Assembly (NCBI GenBank): GCA_937926515.1
Contig: CALAZZ010000210.1
Span: 1-36,644, forward strand
From: an uncultured Bacteroidales bacterium
Lineage (GTDB): Bacteria; Bacteroidota; Bacteroidia; Bacteroidales; F082
DNA length: 36,644 nt
Direction of reading: 5' to 3'
Position numbers and translations under genes: made by a program. Positions within the stretch are counted from its first letter, which is position 1. Every line of letters begins with the position of its first letter. The notes beneath the pieces were generated by a model. The model was not told the origin of the DNA. It ran no database searches and saw only the letters and a program-made list of their open reading frames with translations. Positions 18,680 through 27,710 of the stretch are shown in pieces.

Positions 18680-21082
18680 TTAGCTTCCGCCACGAGTGTC
18701 AATTTCTTCAATTTCAAGATAGTCGAGCTCAAGGTCCTCTTCTTCATCATAGATCACTAAAAGTGGTTCACGAAACGCTTTTGTGATAATTCGCTTATCC
18801 AACGTAAGTAATAACGAAGGAAGTACAAAAAGGTTCGACATCATAGCGACGAGCAATGTAAATGAGACCAAATACCCCATGGCTTCGGTGCCACCAAAAG
18901 ATGAAAGGATAAAAATAGCAAATCCGAAAAACAACACAACAGCTGAGTAGATCATGCTAAAGCCCGTTTCTAGCAGGGCTGCAAGAACTGACTCTTTGAT
19001 CTTGAAATTGTTGAGCAACAATTGTTGGCGATATCGGGATAAAAAATGTATGGTGTTATCTACACTTATACCAAGAGCAATACTGAAAATCAATATAGTG
19101 GATGGTTTAATACTGATGCCCATATATCCCATCATGGCTGCAGTTAGCAGCTGTGGAATTAGGTTAGGTATCAGTGAGATCAAGATCATTTTGATGGATG
19201 AAAATGTCAATGCCATTAGCAGGGCAATGACGAGCAATGCAAGCAGGAGTGAGGTGATGAGGTTTCTAACAAGGTAATTTGTGCCTTCGAGAAAAACCAG
19301 GCTTGTACCTGTTAATTTAACATCGAAATCCTCAGGCGGAAAAAGTTGATTGATCTTGGGTTCAAGGTCTGTTCGGATCAGATCTATTTCGTTGGTTCCT
19401 ATATTTGCCATTTGCACACTTATCCTGGTAATCTGAAGATTTGTATCCACAAATGAGTTTATCAGGCTGCGTTCATTCGACTTCATGCCGGGCATGTACT
19501 GTAAAATAAAATTTCTTTCCTGGTTGTTTGGCAGGCTATAGAATCTGGGGTCGCCACGGAAAAATGCTTGTTTTGAAAATTTTACAAGTTCAACAACAGA
19601 AAGTGGTTTGCTAAATTGCGGGTACGTAGCCAGCGTATCCTGTAACTGCTCAATTTTTTCAATATTCGAAGCACGGAGTACTCCACGGTTGCGCCTGGTA
19701 TCAACAGTAATCTCGAATGGCATCACACCTTTAAAATGTTCCTCAAAAAACATCAGGTCTTTATAAAGTCTGTCTTTTTTTGATATATCATCTACAAGAT
19801 GCCCTGTGGTTTTTAATCTCATTATGCCGCCCAAAGCAATCATGATGACAACAATTGTAGTGGCATAAACTGCATTGCGATTATTGAATACTACCCAAAC
19901 AATTTTTTGAAGAATATTATTGACTGTTCCTTTTTCGAGGTGCTGAATATGTTTTGCCTTGGGATTAGGCAAATAAGAGAATATTATCGGAATAAGAAAA
20001 AGACTGAAAAGAAATGAAACCAATATATTAATGGAGGCCACCACTCCAAAATCGACAAGCAGCTCATTACCTGTTACGGTGAATGCAGCAAAACCGGCAG
20101 CTGTTGTGGCATTGGTAAGTAAGTTGGCAGCTCCGATCCGTCGAATTACACGTGACAGTGCCTTTATTTTGTTTCCATGTATAAGATACTCATTATAGTA
20201 CTTATTCAGCAGAAAAATGGAATTCTCTACACCTATTACAATAAGTAATGGAGGTAAAATGCCTGTGAGGATGGTAATTTTATAGCCTAACAAGGTGATC
20301 GTACCAAACATAAAAATAACCGTAGCAATTACGATCAACAGGATAAACAACACTGTTTTAGCTGATCTGAAAAATATATAGAGAATTACGGCCGCAATTA
20401 AAAGTGCAAGAATTGTGAATTGAACCAGTTCGTCCTGAATTTTTTTTGAAGTTATCGTACGTATATATGGAAGCCCGGAGTAATGCAGTTCAACATCATG
20501 GGCTACCGAAAAAGCCTCAAGTGTTTTACGGATTTCAAAGATCAACCCAACACGACTTCTGGTATTCAAAACCTCGTGATCAAGGGTGACCATCATTAAA
20601 CTCACATTACTTTTAGAATTGAAAAGCAAACCTTCATAAAAAGTAAGGCTGTATACCACATCCCTGATAGAATCTACTTCGGATTGAGTTTGTGGAATAC
20701 GACTAATTACTGGAACAAAGTCAAACTTTCGGAGACTATCATTGCGTTTGAGTTGAAATAATCGTGCTACGGAGACAGCTTCCTGAACACCCTCAATAGC
20801 ACGCACTTTCATGGTGAGGTCATACCATGCTGTAAAATGATCCAGGTCGAACAGCCTTTCATCATGAATACCGACAAACATTACACTTCCGTCTTGCCCG
20901 AATTGTTCCTTAAACTGCTTGTAAAAAATGATGGTTGAGTCGGTTTCAGGCAGCATACGTGCCATTTCGTACGACATATGTACTTTAGTACCATTCCACC
21001 CCATAAACAGGATGATCACACCTATGATTATCAGGTTTACAAGCCGGTTCCGAAGGATCAGTCTGACCAATAATGTCCACAT
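18680..21082 (-). CDS. RND superfamily (MMPL-like) transporter
   Basis: An 800-residue inner-membrane protein with the RND layout: TM1 at about 13-30, a large periplasmic loop, a cluster of five membrane segments (about 220-370), TM7 at about 405-421, a second loop, and a second five-segment cluster (about 610-775). The conserved TM4 and TM10 sequences GVENSIFLL (284-292) and LGISVDNTIHFLSRY are typical of MMPL/HpnN-like members that move lipids or hydrophobic compounds using proton-motive force. The C-terminal tail is strongly acidic. No membrane-fusion protein or outer-membrane channel is adjacent, so a tripartite drug pump is unlikely. It heads a probable operon with rfbA and the polyprenyl synthetase, which hints at a lipid or lipid-linked substrate; this is inference only. 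Confidence 0.9.
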   Translation of the reverse strand: MWTLLVRLILRNRLVNLIIIGVIILFMGWNGTKVHMSYEMARMLPETDSTIIFYKQFKEQFGQDGSVMFVGIHDERLFDLDHFTAWYDLTMKVRAIEGVQEAVSVARLFQLKRNDSLRKFDFVPVISRIPQTQSEVDSIRDVVYSLTFYEGLLFNSKSNVSLMMVTLDHEVLNTRSRVGLIFEIRKTLEAFSVAHDVELHYSGLPYIRTITSKKIQDELVQFTILALLIAAVILYIFFRSAKTVLFILLIVIATVIFMFGTITLLGYKITILTGILPPLLIVIGVENSIFLLNKYYNEYLIHGNKIKALSRVIRRIGAANLLTNATTAAGFAAFTVTGNELLVDFGVVASINILVSFLFSLFLIPIIFSYLPNPKAKHIQHLEKGTVNNILQKIVWVVFNNRNAVYATTIVVIMIALGGIMRLKTTGHLVDDISKKDRLYKDLMFFEEHFKGVMPFEITVDTRRNRGVLRASNIEKIEQLQDTLATYPQFSKPLSVVELVKFSKQAFFRGDPRFYSLPNNQERNFILQYMPGMKSNERSLINSFVDTNLQITRISVQMANIGTNEIDLIRTDLEPKINQLFPPEDFDVKLTGTSLVFLEGTNYLVRNLITSLLLALLVIALLMALTFSSIKMILISLIPNLIPQLLTAAMMGYMGISIKPSTILIFSIALGISVDNTIHFLSRYRQQLLLNNFKIKESVLAALLETGFSMIYSAVVLFFGFAIFILSSFGGTEAMGYLVSFTLLVAMMSNLFVLPSLLLTLDKRIITKAFREPLLVIYDEEEDLELDYLEIEEIDTRGGS

Positions 21083-21240
21083 GTAGATTAGCCGGCTAAA
21101 TTGCCCTTTGTTTGAATTGTAAAAAAATGAGCAGTCGAAATTAGCACTTTAAATCCACATATGAAAAACTGGTTCGAAATTTGTTAAAAAACAAGCGGAT
21201 TTATTGTGCTGAGTTCATTAATTTTGAATCTTCTATACCT

Positions 21241-22416
21241 ATGACAAAAGTAATAGCATCTTCAATCATTTTGTTACTGCTGGTGGTGTCGGCATGCAAT
21301 AGCCCTTCACATCTTGTTAAAAACCAGCAATATGATAGTGCCATTGAGAAATTGACAAAAAACCTGCGAACCGGTAAAGTAAAAGACAAGGAGTTACAAT
21401 TGTTATCACAGGCTTTTCACACTGCCAACCAAATCGATCATGACAGGATCATGTTGTTACGACAAAGTGGCGAGCCGGATATATGGACAGAAGTGTACCA
21501 GCGATATACGGCTATGTATAACAGGCAACAAAAGATCAAAAGCATTTCACCTGAAATACAGAAAAGCATAAATTTTAAACCGGTTAGTTATGAGCCTGAT
21601 ATTGCAAATGCCAAGTCAAAGGCCTCTGCTTATCTATACGCACAGGCCGAGCATCTGTTACAAAGCAATGACAGAGCCGATGCACGTCAAGCTTTCCATT
21701 TGTTGCATCAATTGGCTCATTTTAACAGGAACTACCTTGATACAGAATCCCTTATGAGACGGGCCCTATTGCAAGGAACCAATCAGATTTTGATTTCTTT
21801 TGATGATCAGACCGGATTACCTTTACCTGAAGAGTTTATTGATAACCTGATGGAGTTCAACCCTGCAGACTTTAAAGATGATTTTGTGCAGTTTGACCTG
21901 TTTCCGGTCGAAAATAAAATTTATGATTATACCATCTGGGTTAGCCTCAAAAACATTCAGGTATCACCTGAGCGTAGCGAATCTAGACAATTTACCGAAA
22001 GCAAAGAGGTGCGGGATGGAACAAAACCTAAGCGTGACGATGATGGTCAGATTTTACTGGATAGTGCCGGTCGGGTTGTAGAAGTGCCCAACTTTAAGAT
22101 CATATCTGCAAAGGTGGATGAAACAGTTCTTAGCAAGTCAGCATTGCTGGAAGCCACACTCGACTTTGAACACAACGCCAGCAAGAGCATTACTTATTCC
22201 GTTCCAGTGGCGGCAACAAGCCATTTCAATCATGCCTTTGTATTTGTGAATGGCGACCTGAATGCCATATCAAAAGAAACCAGGCAATTGTTGAAAAACA
22301 AGCCTGCACCATTTCCTCCTGACGGAGCAATGATTCTGGAAGCTGCCAGAATTCTAAATCAGGTGATTAAAAGAACGATCAGCAAGGAATCAACCAGGCT
22401 AAATAATACGGATTAG
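21241..22416 (+). CDS. Lipoprotein of unknown function
   Basis: I do not recognise the family. Starting at the ATG at 21241, the 391-residue protein has a clear lipoprotein signal peptide (MTKVIASSII, hydrophobic core, VSAC with lipidated Cys19). An in-frame TTG at 21181 would add 20 residues and spoil the signal. The N-terminal half is helical with TPR-like pairs (QQYDSAIEKLTKNL; a stretch ending in ADARQAFHLLHQLAHF). The C-terminal half (about 190-391) is beta-rich, with a segment of conserved look around IYDYTIWVSLKNIQVSPERS. It overlaps the next gene by one base (TAGTG), implying translational coupling with the dehydrogenase. It is divergent from the MMPL transporter across a 158-base gap. 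Confidence 0.8.
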   Translation: MTKVIASSIILLLLVVSACNSPSHLVKNQQYDSAIEKLTKNLRTGKVKDKELQLLSQAFHTANQIDHDRIMLLRQSGEPDIWTEVYQRYTAMYNRQQKIKSISPEIQKSINFKPVSYEPDIANAKSKASAYLYAQAEHLLQSNDRADARQAFHLLHQLAHFNRNYLDTESLMRRALLQGTNQILISFDDQTGLPLPEEFIDNLMEFNPADFKDDFVQFDLFPVENKIYDYTIWVSLKNIQVSPERSESRQFTESKEVRDGTKPKRDDDGQILLDSAGRVVEVPNFKIISAKVDETVLSKSALLEATLDFEHNASKSITYSVPVAATSHFNHAFVFVNGDLNAISKETRQLLKNKPAPFPPDGAMILEAARILNQVIKRTISKESTRLNNTD

Positions 22417-23363
22417 TGCAAAGAAAAGTCCTATTTATAGATACTGCCCACCCATCACTTCAGGATTTACTGGAACAGATGGGATTTGATTGTGATCATT
22501 TTCCCGATGCAAAGTTTCAGGATTATCTTGTTCTCATAAAGGACTACACAGGCTTGGTGGTAAGAAGCAAGATACCAATTCATGAACCTTTGCTCAAACA
22601 AGCTGTGAAGCTCAAATTTATCGCGAGAGTAGGTGCCGGCATGGAAAATATTGACGTAGCCTCAGCACATAAACGTGACATCGTCTGCATAAATGCTCCT
22701 GAAGGCAATCGCGACGCTGTGGCTGAGCATGCCATGGGAATGTTACTGGCCTTGTTGAATAATTTGTTGGTCGCTGATCGTGAGGTTCGGGGAGGAATAT
22801 GGCGTAGGGAGCAAAACCGTGGCACCGAGCTGGGAGGGAAAACGGTTGGGATCATTGGATACGGAAATACAGGCAGTGCATTTGCACACCGATTGTCGGG
22901 CTTTGATGTAAAGATTTTGGCTTACGACAAGTACAAAAGCGGTTTTTCAACTGACTTTGTTAAAGAGTCAGATATGGAACAGATATTTAATGAATCTGAT
23001 GTGCTCAGTTTGCATGTGCCACTCACTGAAGAGACATCATGGCTTGTGGATAAGGCTTATATCAATCGTTTTGTAAAGCCATTCTACCTGATCAATACCT
23101 CACGAGGAAAAGTGGTTAATACAATTGATCTGGTTGAAAGCCTTAAGGCAGGTAAAATATTGGGAGCTTGTCTCGATGTGCTTGAATATGAAAAAAGTAC
23201 TTTTGAGCAACTGAATATTGATCAGTTACCAGCTACATATCTTCAGCTTGCCTCTATGAATAATGTGATTTTGAGCCCTCATATTGCCGGATGGACGGTG
23301 GAATCAGCAATTAAAATGGCACAAGTGCTTGCACGCAAGATCAGTGATTTAGATAATTTATAA
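22416..23363 (+). CDS. D-2-hydroxyacid dehydrogenase (phosphoglycerate dehydrogenase-like)
   Basis: An NAD-dependent oxidoreductase that interconverts 2-hydroxyacids and 2-ketoacids in the cytosol. The 315-residue protein has the Rossmann motif GYGNTG (148-153), the substrate-domain motif RVGAGMENID (71-80), HVPLTEET (200-207), and catalytic Arg230 (in NTSRGKVVN), Glu259 and His289 (in LSPHIAGW). It lacks the ACT domain of long SerA enzymes, so 3-phosphoglycerate is possible but not proven as substrate. Translation starts at GTG 22416, which shares one base with the upstream TAG stop. This coupling to a lipoprotein gene of unknown function is unexpected, and no serC or serB is nearby. The 93-base gap after it, to the convergent phosphofructokinase gene, shows no clear terminator. 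Confidence 0.9.
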   Translation: MQRKVLFIDTAHPSLQDLLEQMGFDCDHFPDAKFQDYLVLIKDYTGLVVRSKIPIHEPLLKQAVKLKFIARVGAGMENIDVASAHKRDIVCINAPEGNRDAVAEHAMGMLLALLNNLLVADREVRGGIWRREQNRGTELGGKTVGIIGYGNTGSAFAHRLSGFDVKILAYDKYKSGFSTDFVKESDMEQIFNESDVLSLHVPLTEETSWLVDKAYINRFVKPFYLINTSRGKVVNTIDLVESLKAGKILGACLDVLEYEKSTFEQLNIDQLPATYLQLASMNNVILSPHIAGWTVESAIKMAQVLARKISDLDNL

Positions 23364-23456
23364 CAGGGGGTGCAATAATTCAGTCTTAAATGTAACTGAC
23401 TAACAGAAAGCGTTTTTTTCTTAAAAGGAGAATTAATAATAAACTTTGGTATTCTT

Positions 23457-24677
23457 TTAATCCCAATTCAGAATCTTCTTAAAATCATACTCCTCAGGAT
23501 TTGGTAGATATGCTTTTGCAGCTTCATAATCCTCTGGGCCAATACATTGTATGCCATTTTCAAAGACCATATGAGCTTTTTCGCCTTTCATATTCACAAG
23601 TCGTGGCTTTACTTTACCGTTCTCATCTTCTACGTCTTTAAGGTAAAGTGGGGCACAGTTTCCTGCGGGGTCAGATGTTACCATGGCACCGGTTATTCCC
23701 TGATCAAACAATTGCTTTACACCATAACCTAGCAATCCGCAATACATCAGATCAAACGCCACAGGTCTTACACAGCGAAGTTCATATCCAAGTTCAACAG
23801 GACGGCTCTTAATATTCAGGTTCAATCGTTTCAACCGGTATTGAAGCAACATATTATAGATATGTGCTTTACTCACATTGCCAAGCTCAGGATGACCGTG
23901 GTCATCATAAGTGAAATTTACGCCTGATGACTCAATTTCTTCATCAGTCATGAAATGAAAAACACCCTCGCTTACAATAGCAACACCATATTGGATTCCT
24001 TGCAGTTTACGTTTTACCATAGCCGAGATAATCAGTCTCGTAATTCGGTCGAAGGTGACTTCCGTATTGTAGAACATTTCAGGGATCACAATCATTGGAA
24101 AATGACAGGCTGCTCCAATTCCAAATGCCAGGTGTCCGGCCTCTCTGCCCATTGCAGAAACAACAAACCAGTTGCCGCTTGTACGAGCATCTTCATAAAC
24201 GGTCTGAGCGATTCGTACGCCTTCGTCTTTGGCAGAGTTGTATCCAAAAGTGGGCGATCCTTCCGGCAAGGGCAGGTCGTTGTCGATGGTTTTTGGCACA
24301 TGTAAATTTTGTATTTTGACTTCATGTTCCTCCAAAAACTTTGAGATGCGGTTTGCTGTTGAGGCTGTGTCATCACCACCAATAGTAACGAGCAATTTCA
24401 CATTATTTTTTACAAAAAACCGCGTAGTAAATTCACTGTCTTTTGGCTTGTAACGACTCATTCGCAAAGCCGAACCTCCTTGTTTTTGAATATCATCAGC
24501 AAATGTGAAATCGAAATCAATCATTTCAGGTTTGTCAACAAAAAGGCTTTTGTATCCCCCATGAAGTCCAATAACACGGTATCCGGACTTGAGAAAAGTC
24601 TTAACGACTGTACTTATTACTGTATTTATCCCCGGAGCCGGTCCGCCTCCGCACAATATAGCTATCGACTGCTGCAT
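23457..24677 (-). CDS. pfkA: 6-phosphofructokinase, probably pyrophosphate-dependent
   Basis: Phosphofructokinase phosphorylates fructose-6-phosphate in glycolysis. The 406-residue length is greater than the ~320 of Escherichia coli PfkA and fits the longer group that includes PPi-dependent and mixed enzymes. The phosphoryl-donor loop reads GGDDT (100-104), where ATP enzymes have GGDGS, and the active-site loop reads PKTIDND (128-134), where ATP enzymes have PGTIDND. Asp103 and Lys129 are the two residues that established studies associate with pyrophosphate use. The N-terminal GGGPAPGIN motif, the catalytic Asp132 and the substrate-binding MGREAGHLAFG motif are all present. A PPi enzyme would work reversibly in glycolysis and gluconeogenesis. 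The gene appears to stand alone. Confidence 0.93.
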   Translation of the reverse strand: MQQSIAILCGGGPAPGINTVISTVVKTFLKSGYRVIGLHGGYKSLFVDKPEMIDFDFTFADDIQKQGGSALRMSRYKPKDSEFTTRFFVKNNVKLLVTIGGDDTASTANRISKFLEEHEVKIQNLHVPKTIDNDLPLPEGSPTFGYNSAKDEGVRIAQTVYEDARTSGNWFVVSAMGREAGHLAFGIGAACHFPMIVIPEMFYNTEVTFDRITRLIISAMVKRKLQGIQYGVAIVSEGVFHFMTDEEIESSGVNFTYDDHGHPELGNVSKAHIYNMLLQYRLKRLNLNIKSRPVELGYELRCVRPVAFDLMYCGLLGYGVKQLFDQGITGAMVTSDPAGNCAPLYLKDVEDENGKVKPRLVNMKGEKAHMVFENGIQCIGPEDYEAAKAYLPNPEEYDFKKILNWD

Positions 24678-24708
24678 ATAAATAATATGTATATATTAAG
24701 AATGGCAG

Positions 24709-24716
24709 CAAAGATA
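24709..24716 (-). promoter_or_regulatory. Possible -7 element for the phosphofructokinase gene
   Basis: The minus strand reads TATCTTTG, matching TAnnTTTG, and ends 31 bases before the ATG at 24677. No TTG is present at the expected upstream spacing. Confidence 0.3.
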
Positions 24717-24795
24717 AAAAAGTATAAGCAGTTTAAAGTAATTTCCGGATATGATCATCGTACTTTAATTATACGAGATTTGATTAAAGAAAACC

Positions 24796-24821
24796 TTGTT
24801 TTTAAAAAATACCTATTTTTG
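24796..24821 (+). promoter_or_regulatory. Possible promoter of the first S8 protease gene
   Basis: TTG at 24796-24798, a 15-base spacer (slightly short of the usual 17-23) and TATTTTTG at 24814-24821, ending 26 bases before the ATG at 24848. The same TATTTTTG octamer precedes ruvA, the ABC-F gene and the second protease. Confidence 0.4.
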
Positions 24822-24847
24822 GAGCCTCACAAAACATAATTATTCAA

Positions 24848-27607
24848 ATGACAAATCAACTTGTAAAAATCACCAGAAAATTATTGGTTTTATTTGTGTT
24901 GGTTCAATCATTTTCATGGTTGTCAGCGCAAACAGAAACGAACGTAGAAGCCTTAACACAATTTGCTTCAGAGGCCGAGCAGGAATGGATACAAATGCGC
25001 GAACGTGCTGAAAATTTTGCCATTGAGCACAATGTGCCATTAAGGGTAGAAATGGAAGACGGAACCATTGTTCAGCTAGTAGATGTTGTAGATGGTCAAG
25101 CAATTTACTTTCAAACCTTAAATCTTGGAGCAGCAAAAACTACAAGGGCTGATAAGCTTTGGGAAGGTGGAGAATTGGGTCTTGGCATCTCAGGAGCAGG
25201 ATACGACAAAATCGGTATTTGGGATGGTGGACGTGTGCGAACAACCCACCAAGAGTTTAACAACACCGGCGGACCCCGTGTAGTTCAAATGGATGGAGCA
25301 TCGCAGAACTCCACTCATGCCACCCATGTAGCAGGAACCATAATGGCTGGCGGTGTTAACGCAAATGCCAAGGGCATGATTTACGCCGGTGAACTCAAAG
25401 CATACGATTGGAATAATCCATTCAATGAAATTGCTGCTGCTGCGGCTGCGGGTATGGAATTATCAAATCACTCGTGGGGCTATGTTACCGGTTGGAACTG
25501 GACTGGCAGTAGCTGGGTATGGACAGGTAATTCAGCGGTTTCTCCTGTGGAGGATTATCGTTTCGGCTTTTATACAGCCAATTCACGCCAAATGGATGTG
25601 ATTTCCTTTAATGCACCTTATCATTTAATTGTTGTGGCTGCAGGAAACGATCGGGGTGAAGGGCCATCAAATGCAGGGGAACCTGGTGTTCCCGAGAAAG
25701 ATGGTGGTGAAGATGGCTTCGATTGTGTTGATGATTTTGGATCTGCTAAAAACACCCTTGCCATTGGTAATATCAGGGAGATACTGGACTATGTTGATCC
25801 AAGTCAGGCTATTATGAACAATTCAAGTAGCTGGGGGCCGACAGATGACGGCCGCATCAAACCTGACCTCGTGGCGAAAGGAACTGATCTTATCTCACCT
25901 TCTGCAAATAGCAACACATCCTATGCTACACTTACCGGTACCAGTATGGCTTCACCCAATGCTGCCGGTACTCTTGCACAACTTCAAGTGCTCTATCAAG
26001 ACTTAAATGGGGGGCAGCCAATGCGTGCCGCAACTTTGAAAGGGTTAGCCATTCATACAGCCGATGAGGCAGGACCACATCCCGGACCTGACTATATGTT
26101 TGGATGGGGCATATTGAATGCTGCACGCGCAGCTGAAGTAATACTTGATAATACAGGACAAAACGCAATTGACGAGCGTGTTTTAACCAATGGAGAAGCA
26201 TACGAACGTGAAATTGAAGTTGTTGGAGGGAATCCACTAACTGTGACAATCAGCTGGACTGACCAGCCTGGTATTGTGCAGTCACCAAGTCTGAATCCAC
26301 GTACACCTCACATTCGCAATGACCTTGATCTTCGAATTATGGGGCCAAGCGGAACAATTTATTATCCATATAAGCTTGATTATGATAATCCTGAAGCTAT
26401 GGCAACCACAGATTCAAAGAACTATGTTGATGTGGTTGAAAAAATTTATATTCCTAATGCTGAAGCAGGATCATATACCTTGTTCATTGACCACGATGGA
26501 CCTCTAGTTGGGAGCGAACAGGCTTACTCCTTGATCATTACAGGAATAGATGAGTATACCGAATCAGCACAATGCTCTGAAGGACTCAATATACCTGGTT
26601 TTGATGAAAATAATGCATTCCTGAATCAAAAAATTGAATGGAGGAAAGCTGAATATGCATCATCATATGATGTTTATTTTGGTACTGATGGTAATGGTTC
26701 ACAAACCCCAACTAATATTATGAATGGCGAAAATGTAACCGTACCTTATATACAATATCATATGCAACCCAATACTACTTATTATATTAAAGTTGTTCCA
26801 CGTAATAATATGGGGGCAAACAATTCATGTGATGAGATCTGGTCGTTTACAACCATGCCTGCAATTGGTGATTTTCCTTATTTAACAGATGTGGAGGATG
26901 TTACTGTACCGGAGCTTCCTGCTTTCTGGCAACAATGGAATTTTTCAGACTATTACAACATGGAATGGGCAAGCAATACCCTGATTGGCCATTCAGGAAA
27001 CAAATCAGTTTCAGTATATACCAATACCGGACAACGCAGAGTATTCAACCATTGGTTGGTTTCGCCTCCTATTGAGGTAGATGCCACAAGAGAATATTTG
27101 GTTAGTTTCTATTATCGTGGATTTTTACCTACTACACCAGAGCAGATTAAATTCTTTTGGGGAACAGCTGCAGATACTTCTAGCCTTTCAAATCTGGCTT
27201 ATGCTGATGATGGAATTACATTTCAGGGTTGGCTTGATGGATCAGCATTGTTGATTCCCAATCACGATGGGCATATATTCCTCGCTTGGGTGGCTGATAA
27301 TCCAGATGGTATTGGTGTTTTTGTTGATGATATGCTTGTGGAGGACTGGGGCCTTGTTGGTGTTGAGGAAAGCCTCGAAAAACAGGTTAGAGTATTTTAC
27401 CGCGATGGTTCGCTTAAGGTGCAATCAGAATTCATGCTTCAAAAGGCTGAATTAACAGTAGTGAATTCTTCCGGGCAGATCATTCTGCATAACAGCATGC
27501 CTGAAACCACACATTATGAAACTCCTCTCAGGCTTAGTACCGGGGTGTACCTGGTCCGATTAAAGACCGATGGACTAATGAAAACAGCAAAATTATTCAT
27601 TAACTAA
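24848..27607 (+). CDS. Secreted subtilisin-like serine protease (S8) with T9SS sorting domain
   Basis: A 919-residue secreted protease. The signal peptide (1-27) ends at SWLSA-Q. The N-terminal region (about 28-115) may act as a propeptide. The S8 catalytic domain (about 116-435) has Asp126 (GIWDGG), His157 (STHATHVAGT), oxyanion-hole Asn267 (AAGND) and Ser366 (GTSMASPNAAG). It is followed by a beta domain (about 440-568), a fibronectin-III-like domain (about 575-670), a jelly-roll module of the cleaved-adhesin or choice-of-anchor-J type (about 675-835), and a C-terminal T9SS type A sorting domain (about 845-919) ending in STGVYLVRLKTDG and KLFIN. By T9SS logic it would cross the outer membrane through SprA and be released or anchored after removal of the tail. 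The next gene is a paralogue with the same architecture. Confidence 0.92.
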   Translation: MTNQLVKITRKLLVLFVLVQSFSWLSAQTETNVEALTQFASEAEQEWIQMRERAENFAIEHNVPLRVEMEDGTIVQLVDVVDGQAIYFQTLNLGAAKTTRADKLWEGGELGLGISGAGYDKIGIWDGGRVRTTHQEFNNTGGPRVVQMDGASQNSTHATHVAGTIMAGGVNANAKGMIYAGELKAYDWNNPFNEIAAAAAAGMELSNHSWGYVTGWNWTGSSWVWTGNSAVSPVEDYRFGFYTANSRQMDVISFNAPYHLIVVAAGNDRGEGPSNAGEPGVPEKDGGEDGFDCVDDFGSAKNTLAIGNIREILDYVDPSQAIMNNSSSWGPTDDGRIKPDLVAKGTDLISPSANSNTSYATLTGTSMASPNAAGTLAQLQVLYQDLNGGQPMRAATLKGLAIHTADEAGPHPGPDYMFGWGILNAARAAEVILDNTGQNAIDERVLTNGEAYEREIEVVGGNPLTVTISWTDQPGIVQSPSLNPRTPHIRNDLDLRIMGPSGTIYYPYKLDYDNPEAMATTDSKNYVDVVEKIYIPNAEAGSYTLFIDHDGPLVGSEQAYSLIITGIDEYTESAQCSEGLNIPGFDENNAFLNQKIEWRKAEYASSYDVYFGTDGNGSQTPTNIMNGENVTVPYIQYHMQPNTTYYIKVVPRNNMGANNSCDEIWSFTTMPAIGDFPYLTDVEDVTVPELPAFWQQWNFSDYYNMEWASNTLIGHSGNKSVSVYTNTGQRRVFNHWLVSPPIEVDATREYLVSFYYRGFLPTTPEQIKFFWGTAADTSSLSNLAYADDGITFQGWLDGSALLIPNHDGHIFLAWVADNPDGIGVFVDDMLVEDWGLVGVEESLEKQVRVFYRDGSLKVQSEFMLQKAELTVVNSSGQIILHNSMPETTHYETPLRLSTGVYLVRLKTDGLMKTAKLFIN

Positions 27608-27631
27608 CTGTTTTTAAATATATTATTGATT

Positions 27632-27661
27632 AAACCCGGGCAGAACGTCCGGGTTTTTTTT
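27632..27661 (+). terminator. Rho-independent terminator after the first S8 protease
   Basis: An 8-bp stem (AAACCCGG at 27632-27639 with CCGGGTTT at 27649-27656), a 9-base loop and a T run through 27661. It starts 25 bases after the protease stop codon, so the two tandem protease genes are probably transcribed separately. Confidence 0.88.
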
Positions 27662-27680
27662 CATGGAGTAAACATTTTAT

Positions 27681-27688
27681 TATTTTTG
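27681..27688 (+). promoter_or_regulatory. -7 element of the second S8 protease gene
   Basis: TATTTTTG matches TAnnTTTG exactly and lies 20 bases downstream of the preceding terminator and 22 bases before the ATG at 27711. There is no TTG box at the normal distance, because that position is occupied by the terminator T run. Confidence 0.45.
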
Positions 27689-27710
27689 ACAACTAACAAT
27701 CAAGCTATTC

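Noticed and set aside
23364..23456. Terminator between the hydroxyacid dehydrogenase and phosphofructokinase genes
   Set aside because: There is a T run after GCG at about 23412-23420 but no convincing stem before it; the TTAAAAG/CTTTTAA pair is too far apart and AT-only.
24480..24839. 119-residue open frame across the start of the phosphofructokinase gene
   Set aside because: Mostly antisense to a solid gene, no motif, and it runs through the promoter region of the first protease.
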